This document shows, one piece after another, positions 26,665-36,791 of a stretch of DNA of 64,000 nt (position 1 is the first letter of the stretch; the number at the start of each line of letters is the position of its first letter). The stretch covers positions 1 to 64,000 of the forward strand of contig CANOHY010000001.1 in NCBI GenBank assembly GCA_947565915.1, read 5' to 3'. Both the position numbers and the translations under genes were made by a program. Origin of the DNA: an uncultured Eggerthellaceae bacterium. Its GTDB lineage: Bacteria; Actinomycetota; Coriobacteriia; Coriobacteriales; Eggerthellaceae. The notes beneath the pieces are model-generated. The model was not told the origin of the DNA. It saw nothing but the letters and a program-made list of their open reading frames with translations, and ran no database searches.

Positions 26665-29127
26665 CTAGCTGCGCACTTCGGCGCCTGTTGCAGCGCACAC
26701 CTTCTGCACGAGCTTGGACATGGCGCCATCAACTTCCTCGCTGGTGAGCGTGCGGTCGGGCGCACGGAACTCAAGCGAATAGGCCATCGACTTCTTGCCT
26801 GCGCCCACGGTTGCGTCATCGCGATACACATCGAAGAGGCGCACGTCCGAGAGCAGCTTGCCGCCAGCACTCGTCATGCAATGAACCAGCTTCTCGCTTG
26901 TCACGTCCTCGGGCACCACCAGCGCAAGATCCACTTCGACTGCCGGAAATTGCGGCACATCGACATAGTCGCGTGCAGGTCGCATAGCCTGCCCGAGCGC
27001 CCTCATGTCCAGCTCGAAGGCAACAACTGGCGGCGTTGCCTCGAAGGCTGCTGCTGCCAAGGGGTGAATCTCGCCTACCCAGCCAAGCAGCGTGCCACCA
27101 CTCAGCACCTGCGCGGCGCGCCCTGGCTGCAGATGCGGCGCCTCGTCGGCACCAAGCTCTTTGAAGCGCAGCTTCGGCAGCGCCAACTCGCGCGCGAGGC
27201 TCTCGACCACGCCCTTGCCATCGAAGAAGTCGAACGGCTGGCTTGCGTTGTTCCAGGCCGCATCGTTCATGGCTCCTGCCAGCACGCCAGCCAGCTTCAG
27301 CCGCTCCTTGGGCTTCTTGGATCCCTCGCGAGCCGAGAACACCACGCCAGTCTCGTAGAGCTGCACGTTCTTCACGCCGTGCGCTTGGTTGTAGGCAACC
27401 GAGCGCAGCAAGCCCGGAATGAGCGACTGGCGCATAAGCGATTGCTCGGAGTTCATGGGATTGATGAGCTCGACCGGCTCACCCAAGCCCTCAGGCGACA
27501 TGCGCAGATCGACAAGCTCGGTGGGGCTGGCGAACGAATAGGTGGTGGTTTCGTTCAAGCCAGCTGATGTCATAACGCGGTTCACGATGCGCTCGAGCTT
27601 CTGCTCGTCGGTAAGCGCACCTACGCGCGCGGGGCTGGCTGGCAGCGTGGAGGGCACGCGGTCCATGCCCCAGATGCGCAGGACCTCCTCGTAGAGGTCG
27701 ATCTCGCGCTCGAGGTCGGGGCGGAACGTGGGCGCAACCACTTCCAGTGTGTCAGCATGGGCTGGCGCGATCACCTCGCAACCCAGGCGCTCGAGCGTAT
27801 CGACGATCTCGGTACGCGGGATGTCGGCGCCCATCATCTTGCAGAAGCGCGAGATGCGGAAACGCAGCTCGCGCGGCTCGGTGGGTTTCGGATACACATC
27901 GATGATGCCGGGGCACACCACACCACCCGACACTTCTGCAAGCAGTGCCGCCGAGAAAGCGGAGATGTCCGCGATGGGCACATCGTCTACGCCACGCTCG
28001 TAGCGAATCGACGACTCGCTGATCAGCCCCAAGTTGCGACTGGTGCGACTGGTGCGGCCCGGATTAAACGTGGCTGCCTCCAAGAGCACGCTGGTGCTGG
28101 TGTCGGTGATCTCGGAATCGAGGCCACCCATCACGCCCGCCAAGGCAACGGCGCGCTCGGGCGTGGCAATCACCGTCATGTCGCTGCTAAGCACGCGCTG
28201 CTCGCCATCGAGCGTGGTGAATTGCTCGCCATCTTCGGCAGCACGCACGATCACATGGGCCTTTCCGTCTTTGCCCACGAGCTTGTCGTAATCGAAGGCA
28301 TGCAAGGGTTGTCCGTACAGGAACAGGATGTAGTTGGTTACGTCTACCACGTTGTTGATGGAGCGTGCCCCTGCCGCCTGAACGCGCTCTGCCAACCACT
28401 GCGGCGATGGCCCCACCTTTACGTTCTTGATGATGCGCGCCGTGTAGCGGGGGCAGCGGTCGGGGTCGTCGATCTGCACCGTGGCAAGCTCGCTTACCTT
28501 CGGCTTGTTCTGAGCCTCTTCCAGCTCATAGAAGGGAATCGCATAGTCTTCCTTGTACATGGCGCCCACTTCGCGCGCCATGCCCACCATCGACAGGCAA
28601 TCGGGGCGGTTGGGGGTTATCTCCAAGTCTAGGATGGTATCGCCGAGGCCCGCATACTCGGCAAAGGGCACTCCGATGGGCGCATCTTCGGGCAGGATCA
28701 TAATGCCGTCGTGGTCTTGTCCGAGGCCCAACTCGCGCTCGGAGCAATTCATGCCACAGCTGGCAACGCCGCGCAGCTTCGACTTCTTGATCTTCACATC
28801 ACCCGGAAGCTCGGCGCCGACCAGTGCGGTTACGATATGATCGCCCGCATTGAAGTTCTGCGCGCCGCACACGATCTGCAGTGGCTCGGGGGTGCCATCT
28901 TCGCCTGTGTTCCACTCGCCCACGTCCACCTTGCACACCCACATATGGTCGGAATCGGGATGGCGCTCCTTTTCGACCACTTGCGCCGTGACGATGTTCT
29001 TGAACGAGGCGCCGAGCTCCTCCACGCCCTCCACGCCCGTGCCCGTGAGATCGAGCCGATCGCAGAACGCCTTGAGGTCAGAGGGGACGTCGACGTATTC
29101 GCCTAGCCATTTCAAAGATACTCTCAT
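26665..29127 (-). CDS. pheT: Phenylalanyl-tRNA synthetase beta subunit
   Basis: The 820-residue beta chain of the tetrameric synthetase charges tRNA-Phe. Domain order: N-terminal tRNA-binding OB fold (about 40-155), B3/4 editing domain (about 215-395), B5 (about 405-475), catalytic-like core (about 490-690) and C-terminal FDX-ACB anticodon domain (about 725-820, ending TGAEVRS). The start at 29127 (MRVSLKWLGEYVDVP) is the normal family N-terminus. It follows pheS by 13 bases. Confidence 0.96.
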   Translation of the reverse strand: MRVSLKWLGEYVDVPSDLKAFCDRLDLTGTGVEGVEELGASFKNIVTAQVVEKERHPDSDHMWVCKVDVGEWNTGEDGTPEPLQIVCGAQNFNAGDHIVTALVGAELPGDVKIKKSKLRGVASCGMNCSERELGLGQDHDGIMILPEDAPIGVPFAEYAGLGDTILDLEITPNRPDCLSMVGMAREVGAMYKEDYAIPFYELEEAQNKPKVSELATVQIDDPDRCPRYTARIIKNVKVGPSPQWLAERVQAAGARSINNVVDVTNYILFLYGQPLHAFDYDKLVGKDGKAHVIVRAAEDGEQFTTLDGEQRVLSSDMTVIATPERAVALAGVMGGLDSEITDTSTSVLLEAATFNPGRTSRTSRNLGLISESSIRYERGVDDVPIADISAFSAALLAEVSGGVVCPGIIDVYPKPTEPRELRFRISRFCKMMGADIPRTEIVDTLERLGCEVIAPAHADTLEVVAPTFRPDLEREIDLYEEVLRIWGMDRVPSTLPASPARVGALTDEQKLERIVNRVMTSAGLNETTTYSFASPTELVDLRMSPEGLGEPVELINPMNSEQSLMRQSLIPGLLRSVAYNQAHGVKNVQLYETGVVFSAREGSKKPKERLKLAGVLAGAMNDAAWNNASQPFDFFDGKGVVESLARELALPKLRFKELGADEAPHLQPGRAAQVLSGGTLLGWVGEIHPLAAAAFEATPPVVAFELDMRALGQAMRPARDYVDVPQFPAVEVDLALVVPEDVTSEKLVHCMTSAGGKLLSDVRLFDVYRDDATVGAGKKSMAYSLEFRAPDRTLTSEEVDGAMSKLVQKVCAATGAEVRS

Positions 29128-29140
29128 GATTGCCCTTTTT

Positions 29141-30202
29141 CTAGAATTGACGAAGGAAGCGCATGTCGCCTTGCAACAGAAGGCGCAGGTCAGGCACGTT
29201 GTATTTAAGGCACGCAACGCGCTCTACGCCCATGCCGAACGCGAAGCCGGAATACTTCTCGGGGTCGATGCCGCTCATCTCCAGCACGTTGGGGTCCACC
29301 ATGCCGCAGCCCAGGATCTCCAACCAGCCCGTGCCCTTGCACATGCGGCAACCCGCGCCGCCGCATACTGCGCACGACACGTCCACTTCGGCAGAAGGCT
29401 CGGTGAAGGGGAAGTAGTGCGCACGAAAGCGCGTGCGTCGCTCGGGTCCGAAGATAGCCTTGCAGAAGTGCTCGAGCGTGCCCTTGAGGTCGCCGAAGGT
29501 GATGCCCTCGTCCACTACCAGGCCCTCTATCTGCGTGAACTGGGGAAGATGGCTAGGGTCGGCCACGTCGCGTCGATACACCTTGCCCGGCGCGATGACG
29601 TATATGGGAAGCCCTTGATCTTCCATCACGTGCACTTGAATGCCACTTGTTTGCGTGCGCAGAAGCACGTCGGACTCGCCCTTCACGCTGGCCTCGTCGC
29701 CCGAGCGATCTACCACGTAGAACGTGTCCTGCATGGAGCGGCTCGGGTGATCGGCCGGTGCGTTGAGAGCCGTGAAGTTGTAGTAATCGGTTTCCACCTC
29801 GGGACCAGTGGCCACGGTATAGCCCAGACCCAGGAACACGTCGGATATCTCCTCGGTCATGCGATTGATGAGATGGCGCGTTCCCAGCTGCTGAACGCGG
29901 CCGGGCAGCGTGATGTCCACGGCTGCCGCATCGATGCTAGCCGCTAGTTCGGCTGCCGCCAGCGTGGCCTTGCGCTCTTCCAAAACGCTTTCCACGGCAC
30001 CGCGCACCTCGTTCACCGTTTTGCCCACAATGGCGCGCTCTTCTGGAGGAATCTGCCCCATGCCGCGCAAATAGCCCGTCAGCGTGCCCGACTTGCCCAG
30101 CACGCGCACGCGCACCTCTTCGAGGGCCGCCGTGGTAGGGGCGTCTTGAATCTCTTGAAGCACCTGCGCCCGAAGCGTCTCGACTTCATCAACAATAGCC
30201 AT
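29141..30202 (-). CDS. pheS: Phenylalanyl-tRNA synthetase alpha subunit
   Basis: The 353-residue catalytic chain. An N-terminal coiled coil (about 1-95) is followed by the class II core with motif 2 (FRAHYFPFTEPS) and motif 3 (GFAFGMGVERV). CAVCGGAGCRMCKGTGW resembles a structural zinc-type knot seen in some actinobacterial PheS proteins. The start at 30202 has GAAAGGCG upstream. First gene of pheST. Confidence 0.96.
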   Translation of the reverse strand: MAIVDEVETLRAQVLQEIQDAPTTAALEEVRVRVLGKSGTLTGYLRGMGQIPPEERAIVGKTVNEVRGAVESVLEERKATLAAAELAASIDAAAVDITLPGRVQQLGTRHLINRMTEEISDVFLGLGYTVATGPEVETDYYNFTALNAPADHPSRSMQDTFYVVDRSGDEASVKGESDVLLRTQTSGIQVHVMEDQGLPIYVIAPGKVYRRDVADPSHLPQFTQIEGLVVDEGITFGDLKGTLEHFCKAIFGPERRTRFRAHYFPFTEPSAEVDVSCAVCGGAGCRMCKGTGWLEILGCGMVDPNVLEMSGIDPEKYSGFAFGMGVERVACLKYNVPDLRLLLQGDMRFLRQF

Positions 30203-30239
30203 GCTTCGCCTTTCGTCTTGCGAATCAACACAAACGAAG

Positions 30240-30245
30240 AGTATA
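30240..30245 (-). promoter_or_regulatory. Putative -10 box of pheST
   Basis: TATACT on the minus strand, 37 bases upstream of the pheS ATG; no clear -35. The leader would be only about 30 bases, which leaves no room for a T-box or leader peptide. Confidence 0.4.
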
Positions 30246-30304
30246 CCGCTTATGGCAAGGGTCGATGGCGTTGGATATGCGTGCGGATGCCCTGGCGACA
30301 AAGC

Positions 30305-31981
30305 CTATCGCGCGCTCTGCAGGAGCTCGCGTGCATGAGCAAGCGACGCGTCGGTGATGGCACCTGAGAGCATGCGCGCGATTTCCTGCTCGCGCTGGAC
30401 GTCAGCCACTTCCACAATGGCGGTTTCGTCGCCTTCGCGGCGCACCACGTAGTGCGCGTCCCCGAACACCGCTACCTGCGCGAGATGCGTGACCACGATC
30501 ACCTGATGGGTTTGCGCCAGTTCGACTAGAAGCTGGGCGAGCGCTGTTGCCGTTTCGCCACCCACGCCAGCATCGACCTCGTCGAACACGAGCGTTTGGA
30601 CGGTGTCCTTCGCGCCGAGCACGGCTTTCACGGCAAGCAGAACGCGGCTTATCTCGCCGCCCGAAGCAATCTTGCTCAAAGGCCGAGGGTGACCGTCAGC
30701 TACGGGACTGTAGAGGAATTCGAAAGCGGACGGGCTCAGCGCGGTCCACGCTGAGCGCGGTGCGCGCTCGAGCTTGCAAAGCAACTGAGCCTCACCCATG
30801 TGCAAGCGGCGCATGATGGCAGTGACTTCATCTGCGAACTGGGGCGCTAGCTTGCTGCGCGCCGCATCAAGCGCATCGGCAGCACTGGCAAGCGCGGCTT
30901 CGGCTTCGTCCGACTGGCGTTGCGCGCGTTGAAGGTTCTGGTCGTAGTCGTCTACGAGCGAGATAGCTTGCGCCGCTTCGTCAGCCTTCGCGAACACGTC
31001 CTCCATGCGCGGGCCATACGTGCGCATGAGGCCCTGAAGCGTCGAGAAGCGTTCCTGCTGGAAAGCCAACGTTTCGGCGTCGAAGTCCACCTGGCCAGCA
31101 AAGTCGCGCACGACTGCGGCCACATCTTCCAAGACGAAGCCAGCCTCGCGCAGCGACTGAGCGCTCGCGGCAAGCTGCTCGTCTACCTGCGCCACGCTCT
31201 CGAGCGCAGCGGCTGCCGTATTCAAGCCGTCAAGCGCGCCGCCGTCATCGCCCAATGCCGCACGCGCCGTGCTGATGGCGGTGGCAAGCGCCTCGGCGTT
31301 CTCGGCGATTTGCAAGTCGTGCTGAAGCTGCTCGTATTCGCCTGGTTGAGGATCGACTTCCTGGATGCGTCGCAGCACGAAGCGCGCCTCGTCCAACTTT
31401 GACGCCGAGAGCTCTGATGCGCTGCGCACCTGTTCGAGGCGCTGAGCTGCTTGCGCGGCCTGCTCGAAGGCTGCAGCGTAGGTGCTTGCTGCTCGTTCGA
31501 CCTCGTTACCCGCCCACGCATCGAAGAGCGACAGGTGCGTGGCAGCCCGTGCCAGCTGCTGATGCTCGAACTGGCCGCAGAGGTCTATGGTAGGGGCAAT
31601 GGCTGCGGCAAGCTCGCCCATGCTGGCCATGGTGCCGTTCAAGGTGGCACGCGAGCGGCCGTCCGCGCTCACCTTGCGCACAACCACCACCTCGTCGGCG
31701 AGGTTGCCCGGGGATGCCGGCGCTTCGCATGGGATTGCGTCCTTCGCTGGGCGCGAATCGCAGGGCGCCAGGCCGAAGAATCGGCCCGAGACCTCCAGCT
31801 CGCGCTGCCCATCACGCACCATATCGGCGCTGGCTCGACCACCCATCAGCAGCTTCAAGGCGCCGATAAGCGCCGTTTTCCCAGCGCCGGTCTCGCCTGT
31901 GAGCACCGTGAGGCCACGCACCGGCATCAGCGATGCTTCGCTGATGAGCGCTAGGTTCCTCACATGTATCTCGTCTATCAT
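30305..31981 (-). CDS. recN: DNA repair ATPase RecN
   Basis: An SMC-like ATPase acting early in double-strand-break repair. The 558-residue protein has Walker A in LTGETGAGKTALI (residues about 25-37), a long central coiled coil (about 150-365), the signature SGGEISRVLLA and Walker B LVFDEVDAGVGG. The ATG at 31981 has no SD, but a perfect TATAAT lies seven bases before it, so the mRNA is probably leaderless. Divergent from dtd. Confidence 0.95.
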   Translation of the reverse strand: MIDEIHVRNLALISEASLMPVRGLTVLTGETGAGKTALIGALKLLMGGRASADMVRDGQRELEVSGRFFGLAPCDSRPAKDAIPCEAPASPGNLADEVVVVRKVSADGRSRATLNGTMASMGELAAAIAPTIDLCGQFEHQQLARAATHLSLFDAWAGNEVERAASTYAAAFEQAAQAAQRLEQVRSASELSASKLDEARFVLRRIQEVDPQPGEYEQLQHDLQIAENAEALATAISTARAALGDDGGALDGLNTAAAALESVAQVDEQLAASAQSLREAGFVLEDVAAVVRDFAGQVDFDAETLAFQQERFSTLQGLMRTYGPRMEDVFAKADEAAQAISLVDDYDQNLQRAQRQSDEAEAALASAADALDAARSKLAPQFADEVTAIMRRLHMGEAQLLCKLERAPRSAWTALSPSAFEFLYSPVADGHPRPLSKIASGGEISRVLLAVKAVLGAKDTVQTLVFDEVDAGVGGETATALAQLLVELAQTHQVIVVTHLAQVAVFGDAHYVVRREGDETAIVEVADVQREQEIARMLSGAITDASLAHARELLQSAR

Positions 31982-31988
31982 GGACGTG

Positions 31989-31994
31989 ATTATA
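31989..31994 (-). promoter_or_regulatory. -10 box giving a leaderless recN mRNA
   Basis: TATAAT on the minus strand with seven bases between it and the recN ATG; transcription would start at or next to the A of ATG. No CGAAC-N4-GTTCG box is present here. Confidence 0.6.
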
Positions 31995-32034
31995 GCAACT
32001 CGATACGCCTTGCTGGCCAGTGAAGGAGCACGAC

Positions 32035-32499
32035 ATGCGCGCAGTTATTCAACGTGTTGCCAATGCGAGCGTGAGCATTGAAAGTGTTGAGGTGGGTGCA
32101 TGCGAGCGTGGCTTGCTAGTATTCTTGGGCGTAGGGCAAACCGATACCGAAAACGATGCCGAGCGCCTTTGGTCCAAGATCGCCAAACTGCGCATTTTCC
32201 CCGACGGCGATAAGCCAACGGGCGCCTCGCTTCTGGACATCGACGGCCAAGTGCTCATCGTGTCGCAATTCACGCTGTATGCCGATTGCCGCAAGGGAAA
32301 CCGCCCCTCGTTCACCCAAGCAGGCGAACCCGAGGAGTCTCGGCGCCTCTACGAGCGATTCGTTGCCCTTGCACGCCGCGATGTTGCGCATGTGGCCTGC
32401 GGCGAATTCGGTGCCGACATGCAGGTTTCGCTCGTGAACGACGGGCCTTTCACCATCTGCCTGGATACCGATGACCTTGCACGCCCGCGCCACGCGTAG
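32035..32499 (+). CDS. dtd: D-aminoacyl-tRNA deacylase
   Basis: Hydrolyses D-aminoacyl-tRNAs (and glycyl-tRNA-Ala) for translation quality control. The 154-residue protein has both diagnostic motifs: SQFTLYADCRKGNRPSF (with the conserved SQFTL) and MQVSLVNDGPFT (the Gly-cisPro loop is altered to NDGPFT as usual). ATG at 32035 with AAGGAG six bases upstream; an upstream in-frame start lacks an SD. Divergent from recN. Confidence 0.96.
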   Translation: MRAVIQRVANASVSIESVEVGACERGLLVFLGVGQTDTENDAERLWSKIAKLRIFPDGDKPTGASLLDIDGQVLIVSQFTLYADCRKGNRPSFTQAGEPEESRRLYERFVALARRDVAHVACGEFGADMQVSLVNDGPFTICLDTDDLARPRHA

Positions 32500-32553
32500 A
32501 GTGCATTGCACGGCCGCAGCGAGCATGAGCCACATTGCGCGCCGGTTGCCACA

Positions 32554-33378
32554 CTAGCCGCGCAGGAAGCGCTCCCACCACTCGCGCGTGGCCATGCCCG
32601 TTGCGGCCAGCATGTCGAGCATCTTGTTCTGCTCGGCAGGTGACATGTACTTGAACGACTCCTTCATCTGCGCCTGGAAAGCCTGAGGGTTGCGCTGCGC
32701 TTCGCCGAGCAAGCGCTGCAAATCCGACGCATCGAGGCCCTCGAGTCCTTCAATTCCCTCGAAGTCGCCTGCCAGGAGGTCGTCCATACCTTCGGACATG
32801 CCGTTGGCACCGAACATTCCCTTCAGATACGAGAAGTCGTTGTTGGCGCCCTTCGTTGCCGCATATGCACCCAAGTCGCCCGAGCTCATGGAGCCAATGC
32901 TGTTCATGCCCAGTGCACCCATGGTGGAACCGATTGCTTCGCCCACGCCAGCGCCCGCCTCCGCCCGAGGCGCAGCTGGGCGCGGGAAGTCCAAACGGTA
33001 GAGCTCTTCGAGCATTTCAGGGAAGCGGGCGGGCACATCGCTTCCACCCTTCGACTCGATCGAGAACACGCCTTCCTCGAACACGATGGAAAGCGACCAG
33101 CGTCGCGACCCAGGCGCCGACCCGTCGCCATAAGCCTCTTCCCAACCGAACACGCCCAAGCCCTGAAGCGCATCGCGCAACGACTCCGCTTGCGAGATGG
33201 GCACCTCGCGCGAAATAGCCGAGAGCGGGTTGGTCGCCGAGCCCTTCGTCACCTCCAGAGTGTAGAACTCGCCAGCTTCATCCTGCGGGGCGCGCAACCG
33301 CATGAGCGATCGCGGTTGACGCCCCTCGATGATCCAAAAGGTGAAGCTTTGAAAGGGAAGCTTGTTGGTTCTTGCCAT
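32554..33378 (-). CDS. Conserved-looking cytoplasmic protein, unknown function
   Basis: A 274-residue protein without signal peptide or membrane segment. The first 145 residues look like a compact folded domain (FTFWIIEGRQPRSLMRL, TLEVTKGSATNPLS); an Ala/Gly/Met-rich linker follows (about 150-215) and then a helical C-terminus (LQRLLGEAQRNPQAFQAQM, NKMLDMLAATG). No motif is recognised. AGGAGC lies before the ATG at 33378. Convergent with dtd, divergent from uvrB. Confidence 0.8.
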   Translation of the reverse strand: MARTNKLPFQSFTFWIIEGRQPRSLMRLRAPQDEAGEFYTLEVTKGSATNPLSAISREVPISQAESLRDALQGLGVFGWEEAYGDGSAPGSRRWSLSIVFEEGVFSIESKGGSDVPARFPEMLEELYRLDFPRPAAPRAEAGAGVGEAIGSTMGALGMNSIGSMSSGDLGAYAATKGANNDFSYLKGMFGANGMSEGMDDLLAGDFEGIEGLEGLDASDLQRLLGEAQRNPQAFQAQMKESFKYMSPAEQNKMLDMLAATGMATREWWERFLRG

Positions 33379-33578
33379 GCTTGCTCCTGACGGTTTCGCT
33401 ATCCACAGGCCGAAAGATATGCCTTTCCCGTTCGAGTGAGAGGTCGGGCGCGAAAGCCGAGCGCGAATAGCATCATCTGGCGAACCACCCAACCCTTGCG
33501 TTTCCTCACTCGCAAAGTGCGTAGGTCACAGTCAGTATACCCTCGACGTGCAACACTGCCCTGCTTCGAAAGCAATGC

Positions 33579-33584
33579 TACACT
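33579..33584 (+). promoter_or_regulatory. Putative uvrB -10 box (TACACT)
   Basis: It lies seven bases before an in-frame ATG at 33592, so transcription could begin at that ATG; the SD-led ATG at 33628 would then have a leader of about 36 bases. No LexA-like palindrome is seen here. Confidence 0.4.
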
Positions 33585-33627
33585 TTCCAACATGTCGACG
33601 CATCTGAGGAACATAGAAGGCGCTGAG

Positions 33628-35745
33628 ATGGAGGGCAAGCTGCCCGAGGTGCGCCTAGCCAGCACGCCTTTCAAAGTGTGCTCTCCCTACGAACCAGCCG
33701 GCGATCAGCCACAAGCCATCGAAGCCTTGGCGCGCGGCGTAGAAGACGACCTGCGCTATCAGACCTTGCTGGGCGTAACCGGCAGCGGCAAGACCTTCAC
33801 CATGGCCAAGACCATCGAGGCTGTGCAGAAGCCCACGCTGGTGATGGCTCCCAACAAAACGCTGGCCGCGCAGCTGGCCGCCGAGCTGAAGGAATTCTTC
33901 CCCGACAACGCCGTGGTGTACTTCGTGTCGTACTACGACTACTACCAACCAGAAGCCTACGTGCCCTCGTCCGACACGTTCATCGAGAAAGATGCCTCCA
34001 TCAACGAGGAAGTCGAGAAGCTGCGCCATGCAGCCACCAGCGCCCTGCTATCGCGGCGCGATGTGATCGTGGTGGCATCGGTGAGCTGCATCTACGGCAT
34101 CGGCAGCCCCATGGACTACGCTGGCATGGCCGTATTCCTGGACAAGCAGGTGCCCATCGAGCGCGACGACGTGATCTACCAGCTGATCGACATCCAATAC
34201 GACCGCAACGACTACGAGCTGAAGCGCGGCACCTTCCGCGTGCGCGGCGATGCGCTCGACGTGTTCCCGCCCTATGCCGACAATCCCATCCGCATTGAGT
34301 TCTGGGGCGACGAAATCGAGAGCATCACCGAGATTGACCTCGTGAGCGGCGAGGAGCTGATGGAATACCAAGCGCTGCCCATCTGGCCAGCTTCGCACTA
34401 CGTTACTGCGCGCCCGAAGATGGAAAACGCCCTGCGCACCATTCGCGATGAGCTACGCGAACGTTTGGAGCAATTCAAGGAGGAAGGCAAGCTGCTCGAA
34501 GCCGAACGGCTGGAGATGCGCACGAGCTATGACCTGGAAATGCTGGAGACCATGGGCTTTTGCAGCGGCATCGAGAACTACTCGCGCCACCTGGATGGGC
34601 GAAACCCAGGCGAACCTCCCTACACGCTGATCGACTACTTCCCCAAGGACTTCCTGTGCATCATCGACGAGTCGCACGTCACCGTGCCGCAGATCCGTGG
34701 CATGTACGAAGGCGACCGCTCGCGCAAGGTCACCTTGGCCGAACACGGCTTTCGCCTCCCCAGCTGCTTAGACAACCGTCCGCTGCGCTTCGACGAGTTC
34801 GAATCGCGCGTGCCGCAGTTCATCTATGTAAGCGCCACGCCTGGCGACTACGAGCAGAATGTGAGCCAAGCATTCGTCGAGCAGATCATCCGTCCCACCG
34901 GGCTTCTGGACCCCGAAGTGATCGTGCGGCCCACCATCTCGCAAATCGATGACGTGATCGACGAAGCTCAGCTTCGCACCGAGCGTGGCGAGCGCACGCT
35001 GATCACCACGCTGACCAAGCGCATGGCCGAGGACCTCACCGACCACTTGCTGGACCGTGGCGTGAAGGCACGCTACATGCATTCGGACATAGCCACGCTG
35101 GAGCGCGTTGAGATACTGCGCGAGCTGCGTCTGGGCAAGTTCGACGTGCTAGTGGGCATCAACCTGCTGCGCGAGGGACTAGACCTGCCCGAGGTGTCGC
35201 TTGTTGCCATCCTGGACGCCGACAAGGAAGGCTTCCTGCGCAACCACCGCTCGCTGATCCAGACCATCGGACGCGCGGCGCGCAACGTGTCGGGCCAGGT
35301 GATCATGTATGCCGACAAGCTCACCGACTCCATGCGCACTGCCATCGAGGAAACGCGCCGTCGCCGCGAGATCCAGATTCGCTTCAACGAAGAGCACGGC
35401 ATCCAACCGCAGACCATCCGCAAGGCCATCAACGACGTGCTCAGCTTCGTAACGGAAGACGCGCAGGGCCTGAGCGCCGAGGACATCAACAAGGAGCTGG
35501 CTGCGCTCTCGCGCGAAGAAGTGCTGCGCATCATCGGCAGCATGGAAGACGAGATGGCACTGGCCTCGCGCAACATGGACTTCGAGCAAGCAGCTACGCT
35601 GCGCGACCAGGTGGTGAAGCTGCGCGCCGAAGTGGAGGGCCAGTCGGAAACCGACGTGCTGGCTAACCTGAAGAAGCAGGCACGCAAGGGCTCGGCTTTC
35701 GGGAATCGCAAGAACGCAGCTTACGGTAGCTCGCGCCGCTCGTAG
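33628..35745 (+). CDS. uvrB: Excinuclease ABC subunit B
   Basis: The helicase-fold damage-verification subunit of nucleotide excision repair, working with UvrA and UvrC. The 705-residue protein has Walker [11 protein letters not shown] (about 49-58), the beta-hairpin region [15 protein letters not shown] box [12 protein letters not shown], motif [11 protein letters not shown] and a C-terminal UVR domain (about 625-660). The ATG at 33628 has AAGG seven bases upstream; an in-frame ATG at 33592 without SD sits behind a -10 box and could serve as a leaderless start with 12 extra residues. Confidence 0.96.
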   Translation: MEGKLPEVRLASTPFKVCSPYEPAGDQPQAIEALARGVEDDLRYQTLLGVTGSGKTFTMAKTIEAVQKPTLVMAPNKTLAAQLAAELKEFFPDNAVVYFVSYYDYYQPEAYVPSSDTFIEKDASINEEVEKLRHAATSALLSRRDVIVVASVSCIYGIGSPMDYAGMAVFLDKQVPIERDDVIYQLIDIQYDRNDYELKRGTFRVRGDALDVFPPYADNPIRIEFWGDEIESITEIDLVSGEELMEYQALPIWPASHYVTARPKMENALRTIRDELRERLEQFKEEGKLLEAERLEMRTSYDLEMLETMGFCSGIENYSRHLDGRNPGEPPYTLIDYFPKDFLCIIDESHVTVPQIRGMYEGDRSRKVTLAEHGFRLPSCLDNRPLRFDEFESRVPQFIYVSATPGDYEQNVSQAFVEQIIRPTGLLDPEVIVRPTISQIDDVIDEAQLRTERGERTLITTLTKRMAEDLTDHLLDRGVKARYMHSDIATLERVEILRELRLGKFDVLVGINLLREGLDLPEVSLVAILDADKEGFLRNHRSLIQTIGRAARNVSGQVIMYADKLTDSMRTAIEETRRRREIQIRFNEEHGIQPQTIRKAINDVLSFVTEDAQGLSAEDINKELAALSREEVLRIIGSMEDEMALASRNMDFEQAATLRDQVVKLRAEVEGQSETDVLANLKKQARKGSAFGNRKNAAYGSSRRS

Positions 35746-35845
35746 CCCGTCTCGCGGGGCATTTGACCCTGCGGGCTCGCCTCGCGTACGCCCTGTACGC
35801 GTCATCTCGCCCTCGGGCCAACTGCCTACGCGAGATGGGCTACGA
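35740..35845. repeat. Long inverted repeat at the end of uvrB
   Basis: Arms of 17 bases (35740-35756 and 35829-35845), TCGTAGCCCGTCTCGCG against CGCGAGATGGGCTACGA with one wobble position. The left arm contains the uvrB stop codon. The loop holds a second small hairpin, GCGTAC/GTACGC. Probably acts in transcript ending; no T-run. Confidence 0.55.
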
Positions 35846-35881
35846 CTCTACCCGAGAATCGACTTCACCGACTCGCCTCGA

Positions 35882-35973
35882 ATGTGCCTGCTCGAAGGGC
35901 CATAGCCTTCAACCCCCCCGCAGGGAGCGAAGCGACCGAGGAGTGAAAGCGGAAGCTCTTCGAGCAGGCACAT
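35882..35973. repeat. Dispersed stem-core element, copy 1
   Basis: Perfect 16-base arms (ATGTGCCTGCTCGAAG and its complement) enclose a core (35906-35951) that recurs at 39253-39297: CTTCAACCCCC, then GCAGGGAGCGAAGCGACC, then GAGGAGTGAAAGCG. It fills the gap between convergent uvrB and coaE. The core shows a seven-base C run. Confidence 0.6.
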
Positions 35974-35987
35974 GTGCGTATGGACTC

Positions 35988-36599
35988 TCAGCATGCCACC
36001 GATGTAGCGCGGTCGTGATTGAGATACCACGCCTTCACTTGGTCGTAGAGCTCCTGCTTCGACCGGTCATTCACGAACACGACGTCGGCTGCCTCCGCGC
36101 GCTCCTCGTCAGTGATCTGCTGCGCGATGCGTCTGCGCACGTCGTCTTCCTCGAACCCAGAGGCAACGGCACGCTGAATGCGCAGATCGAGCGGCGCGAG
36201 TATGGCCACCACTACGTCGGCGATGTAGGCAAGCGAGGCAAAGCGCGTCTTGAACACGGAATATTCCACCACCACAGCATCGGTACCTGCAGCTTCGAGC
36301 TCATCCATCTTGGTTCTGAAGGCATCCTCGATGCGCGGCATGGTTATGCGATTGAGCTTGCGCGTGCTAGCTGGATCAACGAAAGCCCGTGCAGCCACCT
36401 CGCGACGATCGACATCGCCTTGGGCATCGAGCACCTCGGGGCCGAATGCCTCCACCAGCTCTTCCTTCACGATGGGCCAGGAATGCACTTCGTGGCCAAT
36501 CTGATCCAAATCGATAGCAGGAATGCCCTGATCGACCAGCGCTTGAACAGCTGTGGACTTCCCAGCACCCATTCCACCGATTACGAAAATCTTCTCCAT
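35988..36599 (-). CDS. coaE: Dephospho-CoA kinase
   Basis: Last step of coenzyme A synthesis: ATP-dependent 3'-phosphorylation of dephospho-CoA. The 203-residue protein has P-loop GGMGAGKSTAVQ (residues 8-19), DLDQIGHEV and the lid region KLNRITMPRI. ATG at 36599 with GGAG upstream. It lies downstream of rpsA on the same strand and convergent with uvrB, a variant of the rpsA-coaE-uvrB grouping common in actinobacteria. Confidence 0.95.
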   Translation of the reverse strand: MEKIFVIGGMGAGKSTAVQALVDQGIPAIDLDQIGHEVHSWPIVKEELVEAFGPEVLDAQGDVDRREVAARAFVDPASTRKLNRITMPRIEDAFRTKMDELEAAGTDAVVVEYSVFKTRFASLAYIADVVVAILAPLDLRIQRAVASGFEEDDVRRRIAQQITDEERAEAADVVFVNDRSKQELYDQVKAWYLNHDRATSVAC

Positions 36600-36726
36600 G
36601 GTTGCTCCGTCCCCCTCAGCTACCCAACATGCTTCCCTTGTTTTCATGATAGCCATACTCGCTTCGAGGAACCGCAGCCTTTCGGGTTCGCATCAGTATG
36701 CTCGGGTGGCCGGTTGTCGCAGATAC

Positions 36727-36761
36727 AAAAAGGGCGGCCGAGCCAATGACCCGACCGCCCT
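36727..36761 (-). terminator. rpsA rho-independent terminator
   Basis: On the minus strand a GGGCGG/CCGCCC-based stem (extended by CGG/CCG) is followed by TTTTT. It lies 30 bases past the rpsA stop and ahead of coaE, so most rpsA transcripts should end here. Confidence 0.75.
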
Positions 36762-36791
36762 TCAAGCGTTGCGCTCTAGCGAAGATGCACG

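Noticed and set aside
30203..30304. Possible T-box or leader-peptide control of pheST
   Set aside because: The mapped -10 candidate leaves only about 30 bases of leader; no T-box motif or Phe-rich leader frame is present.
33480..33628. SOS box for uvrB
   Set aside because: No GAAC-N4-GTTC palindrome is found; the nearest candidates have mismatches in both half-sites.
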